A DNA stretch of 64,000 nt from Mitsuokella sp047974105 (GTDB lineage: Bacteria > Bacillota > Negativicutes > Selenomonadales > Selenomonadaceae), in NCBI RefSeq assembly GCF_047974105.1, contig NZ_JBHYRS010000001.1, forward strand, positions 248,001 through 312,000, in the 5' to 3' direction. Below are positions 9,198-22,151 of this stretch, one piece after another (position 1 is the first letter of the stretch; the number at the start of each line of letters is the position of its first letter). A program made the translations under genes and the position numbers. The notes under the pieces are model-generated. The model searched no databases and was not told where the DNA came from. It saw nothing but the letters and a program-made list of their open reading frames with translations.

Positions 9198-10613
9198 TTA
9201 CGCTTTATCCACCAGCCTGAGGGGCTGGGCGTGGCGTGCGGCGCGGTGGCCAGTGCCCTTGTCGCGCCGATTGTAATACTCGACTTTATCATGATACATA
9301 CGGCAGTCGGTGACGCGCAGCGCTTCATTGAGCTTCGTGCTGTCGGCAATCCAGTGACCGCCGACGGCCACAGAGATCTCTTTTTCCTGCTGCAGTTTCT
9401 CCCGCAGACGGCTGAGGCTGCTTTGAAAATCGATTTTCGTGATGAGCGGCACTAAAACGACGAATTCATCGCCGCCGGCACGGTACGTATTTTCCACGCC
9501 ATAGCACTCCGTCAAAATGGCGGCGGCCCGCTGCAGGGCCCTGTCACCGGCACCATGGCTAAAGTTGTCGTTGATTTCCTTGAGCCCGTTGAGGTCGGCA
9601 TACACCACACCGACACTATAAGTGCACTGCTGCATGGCATCCATTTTTTCGGTCAGGGCATTGCGGTTATGCAGGCCGGTCAGAGAATCGTAGCGGCTCA
9701 GCCTCTCGAGCTCGGTCATGAGACTGTGATTCGTGATCTTGGAGGCGATAAAGTACGAAACCGTCTCCAAAATATCTGCCGTATTGATGAGGTCGCTCAC
9801 TTCGTAATTATCCGCCCCGAGGTAGCCGATGAGCCTGCCATCGTGATAAAACGGCACGTCGAGAATCCGTTTGATGCCCTGCCGCTTCAGATTGTAATAA
9901 TCAACGGGGTCATCCTCCTTGAGCGTCTCGATATCCTCGATGAGGACATTCGGCGAGTCCTTGAGGAATTTCTCCCAGCCGCCAATGTACTCCTCGTAGT
10001 CGAGATCCTGCAGCGTGTCAATCTCCGGCGTGATGCCTTCCGCACACCATTCAAACGTATTCGAGACCGTTTTGCCGTCTGTTTCGAGGATGTACAGCCT
10101 ATCGGGATGAATGACACGACTGAGTTCCTGCAGCGCATGGTTCATCGAAGTCTCATACTCCTCATCATTATTAAGTATTTTCGAAATATTCAAGATAGCC
10201 TTCTGCGAGGCATCCCGCCGCTCCATGTTCATCTTATAGGCACGGTCCGCATCGATATTCATAAAGGTATACGCCACATAGCCAGGTTTCGCGAGCGGCA
10301 TGACCGTAAAGTCCAGCCAATGCTGGATTTCCTGCGCATAAATGCTGTCGTGAACCGGCCGTCCTGTCTTAATGGCCTGTTCGCAGTACGTCAGCCAGTG
10401 CGGGTCCGCCTTATCGTAAGAGGACAGGAACAGGCTGCCAACGAGCTCTGCCTGACTCTTCCCTGCCATCTCGCAGTAAAGCCGGTTGGCATAAACATAC
10501 TGCGTGTTCTTTACGGTCTCACCATCCTCTGCAAAAAGTACCTTATAAACGACATACGCCACTGGAATATCGTTGTAAACATCAGGTGTCCAGCTGTTTT
10601 CCATCTTACTCAT
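9198..10613 (-). CDS. PAS-GAF-GGDEF diguanylate cyclase (copy 2, tandem paralogue)
   Basis: This 471-aa protein has the same length and domain order as its downstream neighbour, with GGDEF at 380-384 and long stretches of identity, especially in the GAF domain (residues about 135-205) and the GAF-GGDEF linker (about 265-320). The PAS domain, the middle of GAF and the last 25 residues differ. As in copy 1 the inhibitory RxxD site is absent (YGVE). The predicted role is c-di-GMP synthesis with a somewhat different input. The start context is the same as in copy 1. Confidence 0.93.
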   Translation of the reverse strand: MSKMENSWTPDVYNDIPVAYVVYKVLFAEDGETVKNTQYVYANRLYCEMAGKSQAELVGSLFLSSYDKADPHWLTYCEQAIKTGRPVHDSIYAQEIQHWLDFTVMPLAKPGYVAYTFMNIDADRAYKMNMERRDASQKAILNISKILNNDEEYETSMNHALQELSRVIHPDRLYILETDGKTVSNTFEWCAEGITPEIDTLQDLDYEEYIGGWEKFLKDSPNVLIEDIETLKEDDPVDYYNLKRQGIKRILDVPFYHDGRLIGYLGADNYEVSDLINTADILETVSYFIASKITNHSLMTELERLSRYDSLTGLHNRNALTEKMDAMQQCTYSVGVVYADLNGLKEINDNFSHGAGDRALQRAAAILTECYGVENTYRAGGDEFVVLVPLITKIDFQSSLSRLREKLQQEKEISVAVGGHWIADSTKLNEALRVTDCRMYHDKVEYYNRRDKGTGHRAARHAQPLRLVDKA

Positions 10614-10742
10614 CCTATCTTACCCGGTTTTGCAAAGACAAAACAAACCAGACTATCCCTCTCATCACCAAAAACTTCCCTCCTATTCCTTTCGCTTCTA
10701 TTTGAAAAGAGATACTCCGCTTTATTTTTCTTATCTAATAGT

Positions 10743-10770
10743 ATTATAGCACAATTAAAACATATTGTTT
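10743..10770 (-). promoter_or_regulatory. Promoter and palindromic operator of diguanylate cyclase copy 2
   Basis: On the minus strand, a TATAAT box (10748-10743) is preceded 9 nt upstream by AAACA-N3-TGTTT (10758-10770), as in front of copy 1. The palindrome overlaps the -35 region, a position that suits a repressor or a class II activator. Confidence 0.6.
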
Positions 10771-10824
10771 GCACAAATCTGTCCATCACCGGAATAATGT
10801 CCCCCCCTAATGGACTAAAACAGC

Positions 10825-10864
10825 AAAAGGCACGCTGCAGGGCTTTGCTGCAGCGTGTCTTTTC
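10825..10864 (-). terminator. Terminator downstream of the sodium:solute symporter
   Basis: The arms GGCACGCTGCAG (10829-10840) and CTGCAGCGTGTC (10848-10859) form a hairpin with A-run and T-run on either side. On the minus strand it ends the symporter transcript. Confidence 0.8.
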
Positions 10865-10881
10865 ATGACTTGTCGCTTCTA

Positions 10882-10917
10882 TTGATTTTGTTGATTTTGT
10901 TGATTTTGTTGATTTTT
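10882..10917. repeat. Short tandem repeat, 9-bp unit TTGATTTTG x4
   Basis: Three exact copies of TTGATTTTG (10882-10908) and a fourth imperfect copy lie just past the symporter stop codon. The stretch is noncoding. The rest of 10614-10924 holds the terminator and the copy 2 promoter; nothing else was recognised there. Confidence 0.9.
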
Positions 10918-10924
10918 TGAAGAT

Positions 10925-12400
10925 TTATTTGGCAGAGGTCTGTGCCGAATTCTGCCGATGGCGCAGATAGCTCGGCACAATCAGAAGAGCGCTGACCGCA
11001 AGGCCGAAGAACAATGGATTGCCGGCGGCGCCGAGGAAAACAACGGCGAGAGCAGCGGCTGTCGAAAGTGCCATCGAGAGCGTCGCACCGATATTTGTCA
11101 CGGTATGCGGCGCAAAGATGGCAAAACTCAGCGGCAGGAAAATACCGCCGCTGCGCAGGGCCATGGAAAGGTAGTTCCAGAACAGGACCTGCGAGCCTTC
11201 GTTGGCAAAGGCAATGAAGGCCGCGAGGGCAATCACCGCGAGCACGATGGCCCGCGTGACGGCGAGTTCGGAGAAATGATACGGATGATTGACGGTCGGA
11301 ATTTCCGTGATGTCGATTTCCTGCTGCTCGGGGTCATCGGCGAGCTTGTGAATTTTGCGGGCACGCAGCGTCACGCGGGCGCGGTGGAAAATATCGCGCG
11401 AAAGCATCGTGCCGATGCCGAGCGAGAGGCCGGCAATCGAGCCAATCAGAGACAGCATAATGCCGCCCATCGCAATGCCGCCGAGGAGCGACGGCTGCTC
11501 CGTCAAAAGGTAGACAGGCAGCGAGAGGATTGGCGTGACTTCCGGATGAGCTGCATGCATGTAGATGCCGACGAGGGCACACGGCAGTCCGACCGGCAGG
11601 CTGATGAGCGCGGCAAAAAAGGCGGCGACCGAGGCCGTGCGCGGGTTCGAAGCCGAAAAAATCGCCTGAATGTACGACTGCGTGCAGAGCATGCCGATAA
11701 CGACGGACAGGAAATTTGCGAGGATATGGCCCGTATCGCCGTGCAGCAGGTTAAACGTGCCGTCCGGAATAGCCGCTGCTACTGCAGCATCCGCGAAAAG
11801 CGAATGTGCGGCCATGGCTCCGGCGATGGCCATGGTCACCCAGATGACAATCATCTTGAGGATGCCGCCGACACCGGCACTCTTCATGCCGCCGAAAAAC
11901 GCATAGGCCGCGACCGCAAGAATCAAAAGGATCGTCGACGGAAAGAACGAAATGCCAAAAATCGCCGAAACGATGTAAATGGCCGGCAGGCAGCTCGCGA
12001 CGGCGCTGAAGAGAATACCGATGGACGAGACGATGCTCGAGAACACGCCGCAGGTCAGGCCAAAATTCTGCGCGAGGAACTGCGGAATCGTCTCCAAGGC
12101 CGTTTTGCGCAGGGGTCTCGCATAAAAAAGTCCCATGATGATGAGGCCAACGCCCGAACCAATCGTGAACCACCAGGCCGAGAGCCCCGCCGTCGCCGCG
12201 AGCTGTGCCGTACCGACGGTGGCGCCGCCGCCCACGCACGTGCCCGCAATGCCGCCCGCGACGAGCGGCACACCGGCCGAGCGCCCGCCGACGCTGAAGC
12301 CCTTAGTCGAATGGACCGAACCTGCCGCGCGGATGCCAAAACCCAAGACCACGGCAATTGTCGCACAGATGACGACGAGCTGAAATAACGAAATCTCCAT
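10925..12400 (-). CDS. Sodium:solute symporter family protein
   Basis: The 491-aa protein is almost wholly hydrophobic, with about 13 predicted membrane helices. The N-terminus (STKGFSVGGRSAGVPLVAGGIAGTCVGGGATVGTAQ) carries the FxxGGR and glycine-rich TM1-TM2 region typical of the SSS family (LeuT fold), which import solutes with sodium. The substrate cannot be told from sequence. The ATG at 12400 has GGGAGAGG 8 nt upstream. The gene has its own probable promoter (12585-12613) and a roughly 180-nt leader with a long hairpin and an intrinsic terminator before the start, so regulation by attenuation is likely. Confidence 0.9.
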   Translation of the reverse strand: MEISLFQLVVICATIAVVLGFGIRAAGSVHSTKGFSVGGRSAGVPLVAGGIAGTCVGGGATVGTAQLAATAGLSAWWFTIGSGVGLIIMGLFYARPLRKTALETIPQFLAQNFGLTCGVFSSIVSSIGILFSAVASCLPAIYIVSAIFGISFFPSTILLILAVAAYAFFGGMKSAGVGGILKMIVIWVTMAIAGAMAAHSLFADAAVAAAIPDGTFNLLHGDTGHILANFLSVVIGMLCTQSYIQAIFSASNPRTASVAAFFAALISLPVGLPCALVGIYMHAAHPEVTPILSLPVYLLTEQPSLLGGIAMGGIMLSLIGSIAGLSLGIGTMLSRDIFHRARVTLRARKIHKLADDPEQQEIDITEIPTVNHPYHFSELAVTRAIVLAVIALAAFIAFANEGSQVLFWNYLSMALRSGGIFLPLSFAIFAPHTVTNIGATLSMALSTAAALAVVFLGAAGNPLFFGLAVSALLIVPSYLRHRQNSAQTSAK

Positions 12401-12431
12401 GAATTCCTCTCCCTCACGATAAAACTAAAAG

Positions 12432-12461
12432 AAAAACGCCCCGTGCTCCAAAAGAGGGGCG
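12432..12461 (-). terminator. Intrinsic terminator hairpin in the symporter leader
   Basis: On the minus strand GCGCCCCTC pairs with GAGxxxCGGGGCG across a TTTTG loop (12461-12437) and is followed by TTTTT (12436-12432), only about 30 nt before the ATG at 12400. It lies upstream of the gene it precedes, which is the position of an attenuator. Confidence 0.75.
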
Positions 12462-12487
12462 CATAACATACATCCAGCAGAAAAGAC

Positions 12488-12555
12488 GTCAAAGGGGACT
12501 TGCCAACGCTCCGCGCAGCAGGCTGAAGCTGCGCTTATGGCAAGTCCCCTTTGAC
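12488..12555 (-). ncRNA. Long leader hairpin upstream of the sodium:solute symporter (candidate cis-regulatory RNA)
   Basis: Perfect 18-nt inverted arms (GTCAAAGGGGACTTGCCA at 12488-12505 and its complement at 12538-12555) enclose a second 7-bp stem (GCGCAGC/GCTGCGC) with an 8-nt loop and unpaired bulges. It lies between a probable promoter and the terminator hairpin of the symporter leader. It could instead be a terminator of the small membrane protein upstream, although its T-tract (TCTTTT) is weak. I do not recognise it as a known riboswitch class. Confidence 0.55.
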
Positions 12556-12584
12556 TCACGATTTGCGTACGACATTATGAAAAT

Positions 12585-12613
12585 ATCTTACGCTCGTCTA
12601 TTTTTTTCGTCAA
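12585..12613 (-). promoter_or_regulatory. Probable promoter of the symporter transcript
   Basis: On the minus strand TTGACG (12613-12608) is followed after 17 bp by TAAGAT (12590-12585). It lies downstream of the stop codon of the small membrane protein and upstream of the leader hairpin. Confidence 0.55.
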
Positions 12614-12654
12614 CTATTTTAATTGATTTATCATGTCTTAGCAAAGCCAATGCC

Positions 12655-12987
12655 TCAGCCAAACCAAATCCAGAGCACACCGGCTACGGCGACGACTACG
12701 GCTGCGGTGTTGCGGTGATAGTAATCCGCGAGCCAGTTTGCATGGGTTGTATCGTAGAGCCAGCCGAGCACGCGCAGGGCGATGTAGTGAATGACACAGC
12801 CCACGATGTAGGCGAGGCCGACTTCGATGGCAACGGCGAGCATCGTGATGGAAAGTCCGACCATCGCAAAAATTCCCGTGAGGAACAGGCCGAGGATCAC
12901 GGCAGCTGCGACGATGACAAAGAACGTGCCGCCGAGGGCGACGCCGACACCGGCAAAGGCCGTGAGGATTGCTTTTAATGCGTCCAT
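12655..12987 (-). CDS. Small membrane protein of unknown function
   Basis: The 110-aa protein has about three hydrophobic segments (residues 5-35, 35-75, 92-108) and a short polar stretch (YDTTHANWLADYYHRN) before the last. I recognise no family. The start is the ATG with AGGAGG 9 nt upstream; a longer frame begins at 13014 but lacks a ribosome binding site. It has its own strong promoter at 13047-13075. It lies between uvrA and the symporter with no sign of a shared function. Confidence 0.75.
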   Translation of the reverse strand: MDALKAILTAFAGVGVALGGTFFVIVAAAVILGLFLTGIFAMVGLSITMLAVAIEVGLAYIVGCVIHYIALRVLGWLYDTTHANWLADYYHRNTAAVVVAVAGVLWIWFG

Positions 12988-13046
12988 GATTTTCCCTCCT
13001 ATCGAAATAAACATCTCCTGAAACGAAATGGTATGAATCTGCCTTC

Positions 13047-13075
13047 ATTATAGAGAGTATCCGCAAAGATGGCAA
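13047..13075 (-). promoter_or_regulatory. Sigma-A type promoter of the small membrane protein
   Basis: On the minus strand TTGCCA (13075-13070), a 17-bp spacer and a perfect TATAAT (13052-13047) lie 60 nt before the ATG at 12987, just past the uvrA stop codon. Confidence 0.75.
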
Positions 13076-13089
13076 GAGTGCATTTTGCG

Positions 13090-15918
<2,829 letters not shown>

Positions 15919-15942
15919 ACTAAAACCTTCTATAATATATAC

Positions 15943-17124
15943 TCAAGCTTTTTGATGAATCATCGTGTAGTAAACGAGAATGCTCAACAGATAGCCGCTG
16001 AGCATCAAAATGCCCATGGGCAGCGGATTGCTGTCACCGGCAATGCCGACGAGCGGCATCATCGCACCGCCGAGAATCATCTGACTGAAGCCCAAGAGAG
16101 CACTGGCCGAGCCGGCATTTTTCCCCTGCCGCGAGAGCGCGAGCGAGAAACTCGCCGTGCCCATGACGGAAAGCGGCACAATCGTGACGAAGAGCACGGG
16201 CAGCGTGTACCAGATGGGCGCGCCGAAAGCGAAACCAGCGAGCAGCAGCGCGGAACCAACAAGCGGCAGAAACAGGGAGTACTCCAAGAGCTTCTCATCG
16301 GGCACGCGGCCGGCAAAACGGGCCGGCACCGTGCCCGCCAAAAAGAGGCCGACGCCGATGCCGCCAAAAATCAGGCTGTACATCTGCGCCGAAACATGGT
16401 AGACATTCTGAAATACAAAGGAGCTGCCGCCAATATAGGAAAAGAACGAACCAAAAAAGAACAGCTGCAGCAGGCAGTGGCCAATAAAATAACGGTCGCG
16501 CACGAGCTGCGGGAATTTGGCAAAGGACTGCCCGACGCTTTTAATGCGCTCGGCAGGTTTCAGTGTCTCGCGGTAAATCAGCGTCGAAACGAACTGCGCC
16601 ACGCCAATGAGCACGAGCAGGGCAAAAATACCGCGCCAGCTCGTAAAGCGCAGGACCTGACCGCCGATGACCGGCGCTAAGATTGGCGCGAGGCCGTTGA
16701 CGAGCATCAGGATGGCGAAAAAGCGCGTGAGTTCCGGCCCCTCTGCCACATCGCGCGCAATCGCCCGCGCGATGACGATGCCGCTTGCACCGCTGAAGCC
16801 CTGCAGGAAGCGGAACACGAGAAAGGAAGAAATATTCTCTGACAGATATGCCCCAAGGCTTGCCGCCGTAAACACGGCCATGCCGATAAGCAATGGCTTT
16901 CTGCGGCCGAACCGGTCGGAAAGCGGCCCCATGAAAATCTGGCCAAAGGCCATGCCGAGCATCGTCATGGTCAGAGTCAGCTGCGCGAGTGACGCCGAAA
17001 TGCCAAAGGCCTCGACAAACTCCGGCAGAGCCGGCAGGTACATATCGGTCGAGAGCGGCGCCATCGCCGTCATGATGCCGAGGAACACGGTCAAAAATAA
17101 TTTCTGTTTTGGACTCAAGGTCAA
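15943..17124 (-). CDS. MFS transporter, Bcr/CflA-type drug exporter
   Basis: The 393-aa protein has 12 predicted helices. The N-terminal ALPLSTDMYLPALP pattern and GPLSDRFGRRKPL loop are typical of the Bcr/CflA drug-resistance subfamily (DHA1). It probably exports small molecules against a proton gradient; the substrate is unknown. The start is TTG, with AGGAAG 8 nt upstream. It sits between uvrB and uvrA in a possible uvrB-MFS-uvrA transcription unit. Confidence 0.9.
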   Translation of the reverse strand: MTLSPKQKLFLTVFLGIMTAMAPLSTDMYLPALPEFVEAFGISASLAQLTLTMTMLGMAFGQIFMGPLSDRFGRRKPLLIGMAVFTAASLGAYLSENISSFLVFRFLQGFSGASGIVIARAIARDVAEGPELTRFFAILMLVNGLAPILAPVIGGQVLRFTSWRGIFALLVLIGVAQFVSTLIYRETLKPAERIKSVGQSFAKFPQLVRDRYFIGHCLLQLFFFGSFFSYIGGSSFVFQNVYHVSAQMYSLIFGGIGVGLFLAGTVPARFAGRVPDEKLLEYSLFLPLVGSALLLAGFAFGAPIWYTLPVLFVTIVPLSVMGTASFSLALSRQGKNAGSASALLGFSQMILGGAMMPLVGIAGDSNPLPMGILMLSGYLLSILVYYTMIHQKA

Positions 17125-17190
17125 AAAAATCTTCCTTCCTATTATATAGTCTTCTTATATCGTCTTCTCACGCCTATCCCAAGGTATTTG

Positions 17191-19224
<2,034 letters not shown>

Positions 19225-19284
19225 CGCGGTCCCTCCCGTAATCAAAAAATATTATCCATTGTCAAACGTAACTCCATTATATAC

Positions 19285-19351
19285 GTCCGGACAAAAAAAA
19301 TCCACCATCTGATAGAGAGAGTTCCCTTCCCTCTTTCAGATGGCGGATTTC
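19285..19351 (-). terminator. Terminator of leuS
   Basis: On the minus strand AAATCCGCCATCTGA pairs with TCAGATGGTGGATTT and is followed by a run of T (19296-19289), between leuS and uvrB. Confidence 0.8.
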
Positions 19352-19371
19352 GATATTACAGCTTAATCAAC

Positions 19372-21852
19372 TCAGCCTTTGACGACGATATTGACGAGCT
19401 TCTTCGGCACGCAGATGACTTTGACAATCTGTTTGCCGGCCGTGAGTTCCTTCGTGCGCGGCAGGTCCATGGCGATGGCCTTCATGCCGTCGCGGTCCGT
19501 GTCCGCAGGAATCGTGATTTTGTCGCGGACTTTGCCGTTGATCTGCAGGACGATCTCGATCTCATCGAGCTTCGTCGCGGCTTCGTCATACGTCGGCCAC
19601 TTCTGCTGATGAACGCTGCCCTGACCTGCAAACAGGCGGCTCCAGAGTTCTTCCGTGATATGCGGGGCGAACGGGGCGAGCAGCTTGATGAGGTTCTTGG
19701 CGACTTCACGCGCAAGGCCTGCGTTGATTTCTTTATCCTGGAAGCCATAGAAAGCATTGACGAGCTCCATGATGGACGAAACGGCCGTGTTGAACATGAA
19801 GCGGTCGCGCACATCTTCCGTGACTTTGCGGATCGTCACGTGCAGGATGCGGCGCAGGTCTTTCTCTTCCTTTGTGAGCTTCGTGACATCGTAATCATCC
19901 GCACCGTTCTTGATGTCCTCTTCGAAATGGCCGAGGATGCGCCATACGCGGTTCAGGAAGCGGTACGAGCCTTCAACGCCCTGGTCGCTCCACTCGAGGT
20001 CGCGGTCGACAGGTGCGGCGAACAGGATGAAGAGGCGGGCCGTATCGGCGCCGTACTTCGCGATGATTTCTTCCGGCGAGACGACATTGCCCTTCGACTT
20101 CGACATCTTCGAGCCGTCTTTGAGGACCATGCCCTGCGTCAGAAGGTTCGTGAACGGCTCATCGAAGTCGACGAGGCCGGCATCATGCAGAACCTTCGTG
20201 AAGAAGCGCGAGTACAAGAGATGCAGGATGGCATGTTCGATGCCGCCGATGTACTGGTCGACAGGAGCCCAGTAGTTGACTTTATCCTTCGCGAACGGCT
20301 CCTTGTCGTTGTGCGGGTCCGTATAGCGCAGGTAATACCACGAGGAGCAGATGAACGTATCCATCGTATCCGTCTCGCGCGTCGCGTCGGCGCCGCATTT
20401 CGGGCACTTGCAGTGCACGAAGCTCTCGCTCGACGCCAGCGGCGAAAGCGAGCCCTGCTCAAACGAGACATCTTCCGGCAGCATGACCGGCAGGTCTTTT
20501 TCCGGTACGAGCACCTCGCCGCAGTGCGGGCAGTTGATGACCGGAATCGGTGCACCCCAATAGCGCTGACGCGAAATCAGCCAGTCGCGCAGGCGGAAGT
20601 TGACGCGGCGCTTGCCAAAGCCCTCTTTTTCGGCCTTGTCCATGATGCCCTTCATGGCTTCCTTGATGTCCATGCCCGTGAATTCCGCGGAGTTGACGAG
20701 CACGCCGTCCTTGTCCGTATACGCTTCCGTCATTTCTTCGAGCTTGAGCTCATGGTCGCGCGGCTGCAGCGTGATGATTTTCGGGATGTTGTACTTCGTC
20801 GCAAACATCCAGTCACGCGAATCCTCGGACGGAACGCCGATGACCGCGCCCGTGCCGTAGTCGGCAAGAACGTAGTTCGTGACCCAGATCTGGACTTTAT
20901 TGCCGTTGAACGGGTTGATGCAGTATGCACCCGTGAAGATACCCTCTTTTTCGGACTCGCTCGACGTGCGCTCAATCTCGCTCTGGTTTCGCGTGCGCTT
21001 GACGAAAGACTTGATTTCCTCAGCCTTCGGGTTGTTCTCGCAGATTTTGTCGACGAGCGGATGCTCGGCAGCGAGAGCGAGGAACGTGATGCCGTAGACC
21101 GTATCCGGACGCGTCGTGTAAGCCGCGATTTTCTCGCCGAGTTCCGGTGCCTCGAGGTTGAACTCAAGGCCTTCGCTGCGGCCAATCCAGTTGTCCTGCA
21201 TCGTCTTGACGCGCTCCGGCCAGCCCTTGAGCTTGTCGAGGTCCTTCAGGAGCACATCGGCATAATCCGTAATCTTGAGGAACCACTGCGACAGGTCTTT
21301 CTTGTGGACCTCATGGTCGCAGCGCCAGCACTTGCCGTCGATGACCTGCTCGTTCGCGAGAACCGTGCCGCACGTATCGCACCAGTTGACCGATGCTTTT
21401 TTCTTGTAGGCGAGGCCGCGCTTGTAGAAGAGCTCAAAGAGCCACTGCGTCCATTTATAATAGGAAGGGTCGCACGTCTTGACTTCGCGGTCCCAGTCGT
21501 AGGAAAGGCCGAGCTTCTTCTGCTGCTTTTCCATGTTCTCGATGTTGCTGTACGTCCAGTCGGCCGGTTTTACGCCGTGCTTGATGGCCGCGTTCTCGGC
21601 CGGCATGCCGAAGGAGTCAAAGCCCATCGGATGCAGCACATTGAAGCCTTCCATCGTCTTGTAGCGCGCCATGACGTCGCCGATGGCGTAGTTGCGCACA
21701 TGACCCATGTGCAGATTGCCCGATGGATACGGGAACATCTCGAGTGCATAATACTTCGGGCGGTTCGGGTCTGCTTCTGTCTTATAGACCTTGCCCTCTT
21801 CCCATTTTTTCTGCCATTTTGCCTCGATGTCCTGCGGCGAATATCTTTCCAT
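19372..21852 (-). CDS. leuS: Leucyl-tRNA synthetase
   Basis: This class I synthetase charges tRNA-Leu. HMGHVRNYAIGD near residue 50 is the HIGH motif, KMSKSKGN near 575 the KMSKS loop, and the CP1 editing domain with TTRPDT lies near 250. The length of 826 aa is typical of bacterial LeuRS. The ATG has GGAGGAAA upstream. It follows its own T-box leader and has its own terminator, so it is a single-gene unit. Confidence 0.98.
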   Translation of the reverse strand: MERYSPQDIEAKWQKKWEEGKVYKTEADPNRPKYYALEMFPYPSGNLHMGHVRNYAIGDVMARYKTMEGFNVLHPMGFDSFGMPAENAAIKHGVKPADWTYSNIENMEKQQKKLGLSYDWDREVKTCDPSYYKWTQWLFELFYKRGLAYKKKASVNWCDTCGTVLANEQVIDGKCWRCDHEVHKKDLSQWFLKITDYADVLLKDLDKLKGWPERVKTMQDNWIGRSEGLEFNLEAPELGEKIAAYTTRPDTVYGITFLALAAEHPLVDKICENNPKAEEIKSFVKRTRNQSEIERTSSESEKEGIFTGAYCINPFNGNKVQIWVTNYVLADYGTGAVIGVPSEDSRDWMFATKYNIPKIITLQPRDHELKLEEMTEAYTDKDGVLVNSAEFTGMDIKEAMKGIMDKAEKEGFGKRRVNFRLRDWLISRQRYWGAPIPVINCPHCGEVLVPEKDLPVMLPEDVSFEQGSLSPLASSESFVHCKCPKCGADATRETDTMDTFICSSWYYLRYTDPHNDKEPFAKDKVNYWAPVDQYIGGIEHAILHLLYSRFFTKVLHDAGLVDFDEPFTNLLTQGMVLKDGSKMSKSKGNVVSPEEIIAKYGADTARLFILFAAPVDRDLEWSDQGVEGSYRFLNRVWRILGHFEEDIKNGADDYDVTKLTKEEKDLRRILHVTIRKVTEDVRDRFMFNTAVSSIMELVNAFYGFQDKEINAGLAREVAKNLIKLLAPFAPHITEELWSRLFAGQGSVHQQKWPTYDEAATKLDEIEIVLQINGKVRDKITIPADTDRDGMKAIAMDLPRTKELTAGKQIVKVICVPKKLVNIVVKG

Positions 21853-21870
21853 GCTGTTTCCTCCTAAATA

Positions 21871-22120
21871 AAAAGTCCCCGGCCGTCATTTCTGACAGCC
21901 AGGGACGATGATTCGCGGTACCACCCTGCTTGATGCCTGAGCATCCTCTCGGAGCCTTAACGCGGCTGACGTCAGCTGTTTTGGCTTTAAGGCCTCCCCA
22001 GCAGCTCCTCAGCAGTGAGTTCAGCAAATTCTGCCGCCAGCTCTCACCTGCCGCTGGCTCTCTTGGGGCTCCTTTTGCCTACTGCTCTGCCTTCATCGGA
22101 TTTACGCATTTACATATGAC
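21871..22120 (-). promoter_or_regulatory. T-box riboswitch of leuS
   Basis: The minus strand shows the T-box core AGGGTGGTACCGCG (21916-21929 region), a terminator hairpin (21871-21907; GTCCCTGGC paired with GCCGGGGAC, then TTTTT), and Stem I with AGAGAGCCAGCGGCAGGTGAGAG. CTC followed by A (CTC at 22020-22018) is in the specifier position, matching Leu. The remaining bases to 22151 hold nothing else that I recognise. Confidence 0.95.
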
Positions 22121-22151
22121 TTATTATAGCCGCGAAAATCCATATCGTCAA

